A stretch of DNA of 64,000 bases from Desulfuromonadales bacterium (GTDB lineage Bacteria; Desulfobacterota; Desulfuromonadia; Desulfuromonadales; JAGXHI01), in contig JAGXHI010000068.1 of assembly GCA_024636295.1 (NCBI GenBank), forward strand, positions 25,828 to 89,827. The letters run 5' to 3'. Position numbers and translations under genes: made by a program. Within the stretch, counting starts at the first letter, position 1, and each line of letters opens with the position of its first letter. Under the pieces are notes generated by a model. The model searched no databases. It had not been told where the DNA came from and was given only the letters and a program-made list of their open reading frames with translations. Shown one piece after another: positions 44,598 through 52,918 of the stretch.

Positions 44598-45266
44598 TCA
44601 AGCCATCCAGCAGGTCCTTCGCTTCACATCGCAGCAGCTCAGGCTGTGCCCGTAGACGGCTCCGGTATCCACGCAGATTCTTTTTTCCTCGAGGAGGGGT
44701 TCTCGCCGCGGAGTATGTCCGTAAACGACCGTTTTCCCCCAATCGTAATCCGATTGGAGAAAGTCCTCCCGTATCCAGAGCAGATCTTCCGTACGTTGCC
44801 GGTTAACAGGAATGTAAGGGCGCAGCCCCGCATGGACGAAAATGTAATCCTCCGTTTCATAGGAGAGTTTCAGCTCCTGAAAGAATTGCAGATGTTCTTT
44901 CGGGATACGGATGCCGCCGCTCTCCTGGTAACTTTCGATGGTGCTGGCGCCGCCGTTGTAAAGGAAGATGCTCTGGTCCTGTCCGGAAAGGAAGTTCAGA
45001 AACATCTCTTCGTGATTTCCCTTCAGAAAAACCGCCTGGGGGAATTTTTTCTGGAAATCGAGCAGGTATTCAATCACGCCTTTGCTGTCCGGACCCCGGT
45101 CGATGTAATCTCCAAGGAATACGATCCGGTCCGCCTCCGTGGGGGAGATCTTGTCGATCAACTTCCGAAGCGGACGCAGGCAGCCGTGGACATCCCCCAT
45201 GGCAAGCAGGCGTCCCTCCTGCAGCTCAGGATTCTTCGGGCGATCAGGATGGAAGAAGGAAAACAT
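44598..45266 (-). CDS. Serine/threonine protein phosphatase-like metallophosphoesterase
   Basis: A 222-aa PPP-family enzyme with motifs LAMGDVHG, FLGDYIDRGPDSKG and FLKGNHEEMFL, which carry the Mn/Fe ligands, plus VFVHAGLRP and VVYGHTP. It could dephosphorylate proteins or diadenosine polyphosphates like the ApaH/PrpA group. Neighbours do not help. The short length (catalytic core only) matches bacterial PPPs. It is monocistronic. Confidence 0.9.
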   Translation of the reverse strand: MFSFFHPDRPKNPELQEGRLLAMGDVHGCLRPLRKLIDKISPTEADRIVFLGDYIDRGPDSKGVIEYLLDFQKKFPQAVFLKGNHEEMFLNFLSGQDQSIFLYNGGASTIESYQESGGIRIPKEHLQFFQELKLSYETEDYIFVHAGLRPYIPVNRQRTEDLLWIREDFLQSDYDWGKTVVYGHTPRREPLLEEKRICVDTGAVYGHSLSCCDVKRRTCWMA

Positions 45267-45412
45267 GATCCAATTATATCCGGGATCGACGAGGTTGCAT
45301 CGTTACAGGGTTTTTCTTGCGGAGTTAAAAATTTTTCTGAAGATTGGCATTATCCTTGCAAACAAATCGGGGATCGCGGCTCAAACATCATGTATTCAGA
45401 AGGAGGAAGAAG

Positions 45413-46147
45413 ATGAAGAAGTTGGCAGGAGTGGCTCTGGTGGTAATTTTATGGGCGGGAACGGCCGCCGCGGGGGATTATGATTTCGATTTCCCCTCGG
45501 ACCTGGCGAATTCGACCTTTGAAAACGTCGTGCGGGAGGCTGGATTGATCGCCGCATACCGCGGCATAGCACCCGCCGAACCGCAGGGGATCACCGGTTT
45601 CGATATCGGAATCGAAACGAGCGTCGCCGAGATCGACTCCTCGGAATGGAATCGGGTGGTCGACAACAACGACGCCCCCGATTATTTCATAATGCCGCGG
45701 ATCCACGTTCGCAAGGGACTTCCCTTCGGCCTGGACGTAGGCGCCTCCTACGCCCAGATTCTCGACAGCGACATTGCTCTGATCGGGGGGGAGCTCCAGT
45801 GGGCTCTTCTGGACGGAACGCTGGCCACGCCTGCCCTGTCCCTGCGTGGAAGTTTCAGCACGCTGCAGGGAGTGGACGATCTGGACCTGCTGACCTACGG
45901 CGTGGATGCGGTGATCAGCAAAGGCTTCGCCATGTTCACGCCGTATGCCGGAATTGGGGTGGTGCGGATCGAAGGGGAATACGCCGGGGACGATTCTGTG
46001 CTGGAGAATACCCTGGAGGACCAGGATTTTACGGAACTGCGCTATTTCGCCGGGCTTCAGATGTCCATGGCCCTGTTAAGGCTGACGGTCGATCTGGAGT
46101 ATTCCGAGATGCCGATTGTCACCGCCAAGCTTAGCCTCGGTTTTTAA
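45413..46147 (+). CDS. Outer-membrane beta-barrel protein, unknown function
   Basis: A 244-aa exported protein: signal peptide MKKLAGVALVVILWAGTAAAG, then alternating amphipathic strands. It ends in Phe (AKLSLGF), the usual barrel C-terminus. The spacing of strands suggests an 8- to 12-strand barrel. The AGGAGGAAG site precedes the ATG by 3 nt. A MITE-like repeat begins at its stop codon. No substrate or family name is recognised. Confidence 0.72.
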   Translation: MKKLAGVALVVILWAGTAAAGDYDFDFPSDLANSTFENVVREAGLIAAYRGIAPAEPQGITGFDIGIETSVAEIDSSEWNRVVDNNDAPDYFIMPRIHVRKGLPFGLDVGASYAQILDSDIALIGGELQWALLDGTLATPALSLRGSFSTLQGVDDLDLLTYGVDAVISKGFAMFTPYAGIGVVRIEGEYAGDDSVLENTLEDQDFTELRYFAGLQMSMALLRLTVDLEYSEMPIVTAKLSLGF

Positions 46148-46306
46148 CTGGTTTTCGTCCGGAAACGGCCCTTTTCCGCAATCTCTGCGTCAACCTTCGG
46201 ATTTGATTGTGCGGCGTAAAGTACTACGCCTCCGCTCAAATCCTTGGTTTCCTTGACCTTGCGAAAAATTGCTCGTTTCCGGATTGAAAACAATTTTTGC
46301 GCTTCT
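46148..46306. mobile_element. MITE-like element, family A copy 2, right end degraded
   Basis: Sequence from CTGGTTTTCGTCCGGAAAC onward matches the copy at 29269-29450 for about 145 bp, including the GGCGTA/TACGCC hairpin. It then diverges. The element starts directly after the TAA of the outer-membrane protein gene. Confidence 0.75.
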
Positions 46307-46383
46307 CTGGGTTATGTCGCGGGAAGAATGAGTGCACGAGTGAAAGGGGACTTCGGCCCGTCGGATTTCGACGGGCCGAACTT

Positions 46384-47034
46384 TCAGATATTTTCTCCCA
46401 GGGAGGAGCGGATCCTCACAATCCGAAAGCAGGGTTTCCCCCCCGCCAGATCCCTGTAAACCCGGGCCAGAAACCGCACCGTGGCCAGGCGGTGGATCAG
46501 GGCCTGAGTCAGCCTGTAGAATCCCTTTTGTACGCGATGCGGGGTCGGTCCCCCGAGAATCATGGGGCAGTAATCGGCCAGCTGCAGTGATATTTTCATT
46601 CCACCGTCAACCGGTTCGCAGTCAAAGGTCAGCTCTCCGCGGCTGGAGTTTTCCGGCTGGACCAGCAATCCGCCGCTGATGCCCAAGGAGATCCTGTCCT
46701 GGTTCTCATCTGGAAGTCGAAGGGGTCCCTGAAAGCCCAGCAGAACGGTCCCGGTGCCTATAAGGCGGAATTCCACTGCGCCGGGTTTTTTAACAGGTCG
46801 AATCAGCGAACCGGAAAATTGGCGAATATACGTCAGGTATTTTTCCAGGAGCAGTTCGGAATCCACTCCTTGCGCCAGTCTTTCAGGAAGCACCATCCAC
46901 TGGAGAGAAAAAACGGAAGCATCCTCCATCAGGATCTGCTGACAGGAGATCTCGACTTTTCCATTATTTTTCGGCAAAATTTCCTTCCATCCAGTTAAAA
47001 TTCCTCGATTTCCGGCTCGAAATTCCATCTTCAT
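46384..47034 (-). CDS. Hypothetical protein, 216 aa
   Basis: A 216-aa cytoplasmic-looking protein with mixed alpha/beta character and no signal or membrane segment. A central beta-rich region (FRLIGTGTVLLGFQGPLRL..., GELTFDCEPVDGGMKISLQLADYCPMI) and a helical C-terminus (RLTQALIHRLATVRFLARVYRDL) are visible. The start at 47034 follows GGAG by 9 nt. An ATG five codons earlier has no ribosome site. I recognise no family. It is divergent from the lipid-kinase gene. Confidence 0.62.
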   Translation of the reverse strand: MKMEFRAGNRGILTGWKEILPKNNGKVEISCQQILMEDASVFSLQWMVLPERLAQGVDSELLLEKYLTYIRQFSGSLIRPVKKPGAVEFRLIGTGTVLLGFQGPLRLPDENQDRISLGISGGLLVQPENSSRGELTFDCEPVDGGMKISLQLADYCPMILGGPTPHRVQKGFYRLTQALIHRLATVRFLARVYRDLAGGKPCFRIVRIRSSLGENI

Positions 47035-47188
47035 CCGGAACAACTCCATATATATAATATCTGCTTAAGTATAGAAAGGAAATGCCTGCATTCTTTGAAG
47101 AGGGACCATAAAAGGGGCAAAGAGCGGTCTTCAAAAAAGAGAGAGAATGCTGTAGAGTCTGTGGATCATCTCGGGAGATCAAAAAATC

Positions 47189-48100
47189 ATGCGCCGCCGT
47201 GTCCGCCTTATCGCAAATCCCGTGGCGGGGAAAAACGCTCCTGAAAAAATCCGTCAGGCCGAAAGTTTCCTCCGGCGGAGGGGGTGCGAAGTTGAGCTGT
47301 TTCTTACTTCGGCCCGGGGGGATGCCCGCCGAGCAGCGGCCGAGGCAAGGCATCAGCCCTGGGACCTCATCCTGGTTGCGGGGGGGGACGGCACCCTCAA
47401 TGAGGTGGTCAACGGTCTGGCGCCTTCGAATATCCCTTTGGCTTTTCTTCCCTTGGGCACCGCCAACGTCTTCGCCCTGGAGGTGGGCCTGTCTTTCGAT
47501 ATCGAGCAGGCCTGCCGGATCGCCCTGGAGGGGAAGATGCGCCCGGTTTGCCTGGGCCTCGCCGGAGAGACCCGGTTTTTGCTGATGGCCGGAATAGGGT
47601 TCGATGCCGAGGTGGTTTACGGAATCAATCCGCGGCTCAAGAGCAGGATCGGAAAGCTGGCGTACATCGCGGGAGGCATGCAGGCTCTTCTTCTGCGCCA
47701 GTCCTCACCCATGGAGGTCATCGAGGAGGACGGAACGGCTCACCGGTGCTTCGGAGCGATCATCGGCAACTGCCGCTATTACGGCGGTCGTTTTTCCCTG
47801 ACACCCCGCGCCTCCCTGATCGATGATCGGCTGGAAGTCTGTCTGCTGCTGCGTCCGGGACGACTGCATTTTCTGCATTTTGCGGCCGCAGTCGCGGCTG
47901 GCCGTCCGCCGGGACCGCCTGATGCCGAGTGTCTCCAGGGAAAGAATTTCGAGGTCCGGGGAGAAGGCCTGCCCATTCAGATCGACGGAGATTTTCTAGG
48001 GCGGTCGCCCATGAACTTTCGGGCTGTTTTCGGAGAACTTACATTTGTGCTGCCGGAGGATTTCAACTCTTCCGCACCGATGGAAGGAAAGATGCGATGA
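47189..48100 (+). CDS. Diacylglycerol/lipid kinase, DagK-LCB5 family
   Basis: A 303-aa lipid kinase. The catalytic domain has RLIANPVAGKNAPEKIRQAE at the N-terminus, LILVAGGDGTLNEVVNGL (the GGDGT nucleotide loop) and the ALFLPLGTANVFA-type PLGTAN motif. The C-terminal sandwich includes IGFDAEVVYGINPRLKSR and IQIDGDFLG. It would phosphorylate diacylglycerol or a related lipid at the membrane face. Its stop overlaps the Nudix start (ATGA). Confidence 0.93.
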   Translation: MRRRVRLIANPVAGKNAPEKIRQAESFLRRRGCEVELFLTSARGDARRAAAEARHQPWDLILVAGGDGTLNEVVNGLAPSNIPLAFLPLGTANVFALEVGLSFDIEQACRIALEGKMRPVCLGLAGETRFLLMAGIGFDAEVVYGINPRLKSRIGKLAYIAGGMQALLLRQSSPMEVIEEDGTAHRCFGAIIGNCRYYGGRFSLTPRASLIDDRLEVCLLLRPGRLHFLHFAAAVAAGRPPGPPDAECLQGKNFEVRGEGLPIQIDGDFLGRSPMNFRAVFGELTFVLPEDFNSSAPMEGKMR

Positions 48101-48618
48101 AAGAGCACAGGCGTTCCGTTTTCAACGGTCGGATTATTTCCCTGAATCTGGAGGAGCACCGGCTGCCCGACGGCCGCCAGGCGGAATTCGAAATCGTCCG
48201 TCATCCCGGCGGCGCCGCGGTTCTCCCGCTTCTGGCGGACGGAAGGGTCGTCCTCATCCGGCAATTTCGTCCCTCGGTGGGCGGGATGATCTGGGAAATT
48301 CCCGCCGGACGCCTGGAAGAGGGGGAAGATCCCGAAGATTGCGTCGCACGCGAACTGGAAGAGGAGACCGGCTACCGGGCCGCAAGCTGGGAGAAGCTCG
48401 GCAAGATGATCACTGCCGTGGGATTTTGCGACGAGGTGCTTCACCTTTTTGTCGCCAGGGACCTGGAGCCGGTCCCCAGCGCTCCTGAAGCGGACGAATT
48501 TATCCAGGTGGTTCCGGTTCCCCTGGAGGACGCGCTGGAGATGGTGGCCCGGGGCGAAATTCTCGATGGGAAAACCCAACTGAGCCTTCTGATGTACGGG
48601 CGGGACATGGGCTTTTGA
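48097..48618 (+). CDS. Nudix hydrolase, ADP-ribose pyrophosphatase-like
   Basis: A 173-aa Nudix enzyme. The Nudix box (AGRLEEGEDPEDCVARELEE and the following ETGY) is complete and the N-terminal GRIISLNLEEHRLPDGRQAEFEIVRHPGGA matches ADP-ribose pyrophosphatases (NudF/NUDT5-like). It cleaves ADP-ribose or similar nucleoside diphosphate sugars. The ATG at 48097 overlaps the kinase stop codon, so both are made from one message. No function linking the pair is established. Confidence 0.93.
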   Translation: MKEHRRSVFNGRIISLNLEEHRLPDGRQAEFEIVRHPGGAAVLPLLADGRVVLIRQFRPSVGGMIWEIPAGRLEEGEDPEDCVARELEEETGYRAASWEKLGKMITAVGFCDEVLHLFVARDLEPVPSAPEADEFIQVVPVPLEDALEMVARGEILDGKTQLSLLMYGRDMGF

Positions 48619-48756
48619 AACTCCGCGTTAAACCTTTACCGCTGAGCGCCCGGAGATTGACAAGAGAGATGGCAAAAAAATCCTGAAAAGGGGGAAGGCC
48701 TGATTTGTCCGCCTCCGTGGCGCATCGAATTTTCATTGAAGCAAAGGATCCTGATT

Positions 48757-49635
48757 ATGAATGCCTTGCCCGAGAGTTATCCGACCACCCAGCATCTTCC
48801 CTTCAACGAGGAAAGCCTGAAAGGCAAATTCCGGCCCGCAAAACCCGACAAGGACCCGGGCGGGGAAGGTTCATGGGTCATCATGCGAGGGACCGAATTG
48901 CTCCTCTGGTCGGAAGACGGAAGCCTTTGTCTGCCCGATGGGGAGCTGCCTGAAACCCTGCGTTCAGAAATTTCAGATCCGCTGTTCTTCGGCTGGTGGG
49001 AAGACCGGCCCTGCCGAGCGGCCCGATTGGGGAGAAATGCGCAGCGGCCGCACGGGTATGAAATGGAAAACCTGCTCGGAGTCCGCCCCCGCATCTCCAT
49101 TTCTCTGCTGTCCTTGGGGGGAATGGCCAGCCAGATCCTGCATTGGGAAAGAAACAGTCGCTTCTGTTCCCGCTGCGGCGGCGGCATGGACCGCCTGCCG
49201 GGAGAATGGGGGAAGAACTGCCCGACGTGCAGCTATGCCCATTTCCCCCATATTCATCCCTGCGCCATTGTTCTGGTGAGCCGGGGTGATGAGCTTCTGT
49301 TGACCCGCAAGTTAAACTGGACTCCTGGACGCTATGGTCTGGTGGCGGGGTTTCTCGAGTTCGGCGAATGTCTGGAGGAGGCCGCGGCCCGGGAGGTTCT
49401 GGAAGAGACGGGAATCCGGATCAAGAATATTCGCTACGTGGGGAGCCAGAGCTGGCCATTTCCCAGTCAGCTTATGGCTGGATTCGTTGCGGATTATGAG
49501 GGGGGTGACCTGCAGGTCGAAGAGGATGAACTGGAAGACGCCCGCTGGTTTCACATCGACGATCTGCCCGTTCTGCCTCCCCGCCGCAGCATCGCACGAT
49601 TTTTGATTGATCATTACCTGCAGGAGAGGGGTTGA
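48757..49635 (+). CDS. nudC: NADH pyrophosphatase NudC
   Basis: A 292-aa Nudix protein with the NudC layout: N-terminal domain, a four-Cys zinc ribbon (FCSRCGG...NCPTCSYAHFPHIHP, ~137-165) and a Nudix box (GFLEFGECLEEAAAREVLEE and the following ETGI). The SQSWPFPSQLM motif next to it is the NudC-specific SQPWPFPxS relative. It hydrolyses NADH and removes NAD caps from RNA 5' ends in E. coli. The start at 48757 has AAAGGAT upstream, with family-like length. Confidence 0.95.
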   Translation: MNALPESYPTTQHLPFNEESLKGKFRPAKPDKDPGGEGSWVIMRGTELLLWSEDGSLCLPDGELPETLRSEISDPLFFGWWEDRPCRAARLGRNAQRPHGYEMENLLGVRPRISISLLSLGGMASQILHWERNSRFCSRCGGGMDRLPGEWGKNCPTCSYAHFPHIHPCAIVLVSRGDELLLTRKLNWTPGRYGLVAGFLEFGECLEEAAAREVLEETGIRIKNIRYVGSQSWPFPSQLMAGFVADYEGGDLQVEEDELEDARWFHIDDLPVLPPRRSIARFLIDHYLQERG

Positions 49636-49670
49636 TCCTGCGGATGCGTGGCTGAATGTCCTTCCCCGAC

Positions 49671-50780
49671 CTATTTTCCCTCGGGAAAGGCGCTGAAAGG
49701 CAGTCCGAGAGCCTCAGCTACCGAAGCGCTGCGGACCTCGCCGTCATGGATATTGACGCCCCGCCGGAGAGATTCGTCCTCCTTGAAGACTTTTTCCGGA
49801 TTTCGGGCGAACCGGCGCAGGTATGGCAGAGTGCTGTTGGTCAGGGCAAACGTGCTGGTCCGGCTGACGGCCCCGGGCATATTGGCCACACCGTAATGGA
49901 TTACGCCATCCACGAGGTAAACCGGATCGTCATGGGTAGTGGGATGGATCGTTTCCACGCAGCCCCCCTGGTCCACCGCAACATCCACGATGACGCTGCC
50001 TTCGTCCATGGCGGATACCATTTTTCGTGTCACCAGCCGCGGAGCCCGGGCTCCTGCGACCAGCACCGCTCCGATGAACAGGTCGGCCCGGGCCGTTTCG
50101 TCTTCGATTTCCTGGGAGTTGGACATGAGAGTGTGAATCCTGTTGCCATAATGGTCATCCAGGTAGGTCAGACGTTCGGGGTCGATGTCGAGAATCGTAA
50201 CATCCGCCCCCATTCCAACGGCGATGCGCAGGGCGTTTCTTCCCACTGTCCCCGCACCCAGAATCACGACTTTTGCCGGCCGCACGCCCGGAGCCCCCGA
50301 CAGGAGCACTCCTTTGCCTCCGTTCTCCTTCTGGAGAAAGTGGGCGCCGGCCTGAACCGACATGCGTCCGGCGATCTCGCTCATGGGGGTTAAAAGGGGC
50401 AGAGAACCGTCCGGATTCTGAACCGTCTCGTAAGCAACGGCTGTTATCCTCTTGTCCAGAAGGGTTCGAGCCAGATCGGGAACGGCGGCAAGATGAAGAT
50501 ACGTGAAGAGGACCTGCCCCGCTTGCAGCAAAGGATATTCTTCCGGTATCGGCTCCTTGACTTTCACAAGAAGATCCGCGGAACCGTAAGTCTCCTCGGC
50601 GGTTTCCAGAATCCGCGCCCCGGCGTTCAGGAACTGCTCGTCGGCGAATCCGCTGCCCATGCCGGCGCCCCTTTCGACAAACACGGCATGTCCGTCTTCA
50701 ATCAGGGAGCGCACCCCTGCCGGAGTCGCGGCGACGCGGTATTCCCGATTCTTGATTTCCTTCGGAATGGCGATAATCAT
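49671..50780 (-). CDS. ald: Alanine dehydrogenase
   Basis: A 369-aa NAD-dependent enzyme interconverting alanine and pyruvate plus ammonia. Landmarks are MIIAIPKEIKNREYRVA, the catalytic region VLFTYLHLAAVPD, the NAD fold VVILGAGTVGRNALRIA and VDQGGCVETIHPTTHDDP. Start 50780 gives the exact family N-terminus; a longer version (50795) has no better ribosome site. It may assimilate or release ammonium, which would tie to the glnK-amtB system, but nothing shows common regulation. Confidence 0.95.
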   Translation of the reverse strand: MIIAIPKEIKNREYRVAATPAGVRSLIEDGHAVFVERGAGMGSGFADEQFLNAGARILETAEETYGSADLLVKVKEPIPEEYPLLQAGQVLFTYLHLAAVPDLARTLLDKRITAVAYETVQNPDGSLPLLTPMSEIAGRMSVQAGAHFLQKENGGKGVLLSGAPGVRPAKVVILGAGTVGRNALRIAVGMGADVTILDIDPERLTYLDDHYGNRIHTLMSNSQEIEDETARADLFIGAVLVAGARAPRLVTRKMVSAMDEGSVIVDVAVDQGGCVETIHPTTHDDPVYLVDGVIHYGVANMPGAVSRTSTFALTNSTLPYLRRFARNPEKVFKEDESLRRGVNIHDGEVRSASVAEALGLPFSAFPEGK

Positions 50781-50856
50781 TGGCGACATTGACAAGATAA
50801 TTTAACTACTCGAATGCAGAACAATGATTTTAAATCCTGCTTCACATCAATATAAT

Positions 50857-51037
50857 CAGTGCCCATCCGGAAACCCCGGGAAGCACAAATGCAGTTTTCG
50901 ATCTGGAAACGAGTCCTTTTTCGCAAGATCAAGGAAAACAAGGATTTGAGCGGAGGCGGTAGTACTTTACGCCGCACAATCAAACCCGCGGGTTGACGCG
51001 GAGATTGCGGAAAAAGGCCGTTTCCGAACGAATACTA
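50857..51037. mobile_element. MITE-like element, family A copy 3, inverted (181 bp)
   Basis: A full-length copy in opposite orientation to 29269-29450, with ends TCAGTGCCCATCCGGAAAC and the complement of TAGTATTCGTTCGGAAAC. It fills most of the ald/DUF4911 intergenic gap (50781-51105). Its right end lies ~70 bp before the DUF4911 start and could carry that gene's promoter. Confidence 0.8.
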
Positions 51038-51105
51038 ATTATAACCGGATTATTGAAAAGTGTACAGTGAGCCCGATTGACTGCTTCGAACCCGAGAATG
51101 CCACA

Positions 51106-51339
51106 ATGATGATTCGACGATATTATCGCATTCCCCAGAGAGAAATCGGCTACCTGCGATTTATTCTCGAGAGTTACGACGGGCTGGCTTTTGCCCGGAC
51201 GCTGGATCCCCGAATGGCCCTGGTGGAAATCGCCTATCCTGACTCTCGGGAACGTGATGCACATGAGCTTCTAATCGCCCTGGCTGAAGAAATTCCTCTT
51301 ACTGAAACAGAGCCTCCTTCGGAAATCCTTCCGCTCTGA
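51106..51339 (+). CDS. DUF4911-family small protein
   Basis: A 77-aa protein (MMIRRYYRIPQREIGYLRFI..., then SYDGLAFARTLDPRMALVEIAYP). It has the compact alpha/beta pattern of the DUF4911 family found in Desulfuromonadales; function unknown. The ATG at 51106 matches where the family normally begins. A GTG at 51067 in the same frame would add 13 residues with no better ribosome site. The ~70 bp upstream end in the MITE-like repeat. Confidence 0.72.
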   Translation: MMIRRYYRIPQREIGYLRFILESYDGLAFARTLDPRMALVEIAYPDSRERDAHELLIALAEEIPLTETEPPSEILPL

Positions 51340-51342
51340 ATA

Positions 51343-51500
51343 ATGATGGCGTCGCAAAAAGTCCGCCCTACAGCGTTACGGCGTTTTTTAAGGACCTCGA
51401 CATACCTGATGTATGCCTTCGCCCCTGAAAAACCACCAAGCCTTGTAGGACGAAATTTTTGCTTAGCCATCCTCTTGAGTTTTTGCGAGTGCATCAATAA
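51343..51500. repeat. Dispersed repeat family B, fullest copy
   Basis: The ~158 bp start GATGGCGTCGCAAAAAGTCC and end GAGTTTTTGCGAGTGCATCAA. They contain TCGACATACCTGATGTATGCC in the middle. Partial matches are at 3556-3606, 29071-29127 and 41262-41326. It occupies the gap between the DUF4911 and OsmC genes (51340-51641); the rest of that gap shows nothing. Confidence 0.65.
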
Positions 51501-51641
51501 TAATATTTGAGCGATCTTCATCTCCTGACCATTCACCACAGAGACGGCATTCACGACCACAAGCCACCCGATGAAGTAACCGGGCCTTTGCATCTATTTT
51601 CATGCCAGCGCACACAGCCGGTCGCTGCTTTTGGAGTTATC

Positions 51642-52034
51642 CTATATTTCTTCTTTTTCAATAATGGTCTCGAATTCAGGCGGGTCGGCCAGCACCTGCT
51701 TGACCGCGCATTGATCTACAGCCCGAATAATCGCCTTGTGGTATTTGTCCGGAAAGCCTTTGGGCAGGCGGATTCTGAATCGAACGCGATCGAGCTTCTT
51801 TATCTCTCCTTTTTCCTTTTCCATGAAGATCGAAAGCCCGGTAGCGTCCAGGTTGCGCTCCCGACAGAAGCGCAGCGCAAAAAAACCGGCGCAGGTGCCC
51901 AGCGAGGCGAGGAAAAGATCGAAGGGGGAAGGGGCCGTGGCGGTTCCTCCGGCCTTTTCGGGTTGATCCGTACGGATGTAAAATCCATTGAAGTGCGCTT
52001 CCACGACAAGCCCCTCGGGGCAGGTGATTTCCAT
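51642..52034 (-). CDS. OsmC-family protein
   Basis: A 130-aa OsmC/Ohr-type protein. Landmarks are the N-terminal strand (LVVEAHFNGFYIRTDQP), the PSPFDLFLASLGTCAGFFALRFCRERNLD helix with the first redox Cys, and AIIRAVDQCAVKQVLADPPEF with the second. Such proteins reduce organic hydroperoxides or act as Cys-based peroxidases. Start 52034 has an AGGAGAAAA site and is where the family begins; the longer frame upstream is not plausible. It is divergent from the Hsp20 gene. Confidence 0.88.
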   Translation of the reverse strand: MEITCPEGLVVEAHFNGFYIRTDQPEKAGGTATAPSPFDLFLASLGTCAGFFALRFCRERNLDATGLSIFMEKEKGEIKKLDRVRFRIRLPKGFPDKYHKAIIRAVDQCAVKQVLADPPEFETIIEKEEI

Positions 52035-52273
52035 TTTTTTTCTCCTGACTACAGTGCTCGTGCCTTGAAGGGCGGGCAGGGCCTTGTCTCCTTGAGCCGA
52101 GTCCCTGACCCGCTTGATCCCGAATCTGGAAAATATCATGAATTTGATCGAAGCAAAAGGCAATATCCGATGGCGAATCCATGCTTCGGTCAAAATTGCC
52201 GTTGACACCTTTTTTTGTTCCGCGGAGAATAGACCTCACGACGATACGGAACAAAGCTGAAGGAGTATGGAAA

Positions 52274-52699
52274 ATGGCGGTAGTGAAGGGGAATCTTCTG
52301 ACGGAACTGCAGATGATGCAGGAGGAGATGAACAGGCTTTTCGACCTCAGCCGAAGTCGATTGACCGGAGAGTCGTTGGAGAGCGGTACATGGGAGCCTC
52401 CCGCGGATATTCTCGAGGACGAACGGGAGATCGTGGTGAAGATGGAGATTCCGGAAGTGGATCTCGAGGATATGGATATCCGGACAGAGGAGGGCATTCT
52501 ACTGATAAAGGGCGAGAGAAAGCCGGAGAGTGCGGAAGGTGAAAACAGCTATCTGCGTGTCGAGCGAAGTTATGGTCGATTTCAGAGGGCTTTTACCTTG
52601 ACCGCGGATGTGAGGAGAGATGAAATGGCGATCTCCTGCGACAGGGGCGTGTTAAAGATCGTGCTGTCCAAGATTCAGAGTGAGAAAACCGAGAAATGA
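52274..52699 (+). CDS. Small heat-shock protein, Hsp20/alpha-crystallin family
   Basis: A 141-aa chaperone that binds unfolding proteins. The N-terminal arm (LLTELQMMQEEMNRLFDLSRS) leads into the alpha-crystallin domain (~40-135) with PPADILEDEREIVVKMEIPEVDLEDMDI, LLIKGERK and SYGRFQRAFTL. The conserved A-x-x-x-n-G-v-L strand is CDRGVLKIVLSK. The expected C-terminal I-x-I motif is not obvious. ATG 52274 has AAGGAG 8 nt upstream. A possible -35 TTGACA lies at 52203 but no convincing -10 follows. Confidence 0.93.
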   Translation: MAVVKGNLLTELQMMQEEMNRLFDLSRSRLTGESLESGTWEPPADILEDEREIVVKMEIPEVDLEDMDIRTEEGILLIKGERKPESAEGENSYLRVERSYGRFQRAFTLTADVRRDEMAISCDRGVLKIVLSKIQSEKTEK

Positions 52700-52702
52700 A
52701 AC

Positions 52703-52894
52703 GCCTCCTGCGCCGCCCAGGGCGGGGTTATGGCACTGCTGCTTGCGGGAGCGCGCATCCACCAGTCGGACTGCCTCGGCTGCATCGGAATGGGTCAGGC
52801 TCCCGGGACCGGCCAGGTGAGCCTGCGCACCTTCCCCCGCAATTTCCCCGGCCGGCTCAGGAGGAGCCAGGAAGAGCATGTCGAGAAGGTTTGA
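52703..52894 (+). pseudogene. Aconitase fragment (remnant)
   Basis: One reading frame here gives GGVMALLLAGARIHQSDCLGCIGMGQAPGTGQVSLRTFPRNFPG, the aconitate-hydratase motif with cluster Cys and the NFPGR substrate loop. It is then broken by LRRSQEEHVEKV-stop. No start and no upstream or downstream domains exist: a few bases before lie within or after the Hsp20 stop, and a nuclease gene follows. It is a degraded piece of an acn-type gene, likely left by rearrangement. A functional copy should exist elsewhere. Confidence 0.78.
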
Positions 52895-52918
52895 CTGCAG
52901 ATAAAGGCAGCCTTCGGG

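Noticed and set aside
52203..52240. TTGACA upstream of the Hsp20 gene as promoter or heat-shock element
   Set aside because: No convincing -10 at 16-18 bp and no CIRCE or sigma-32 pattern.
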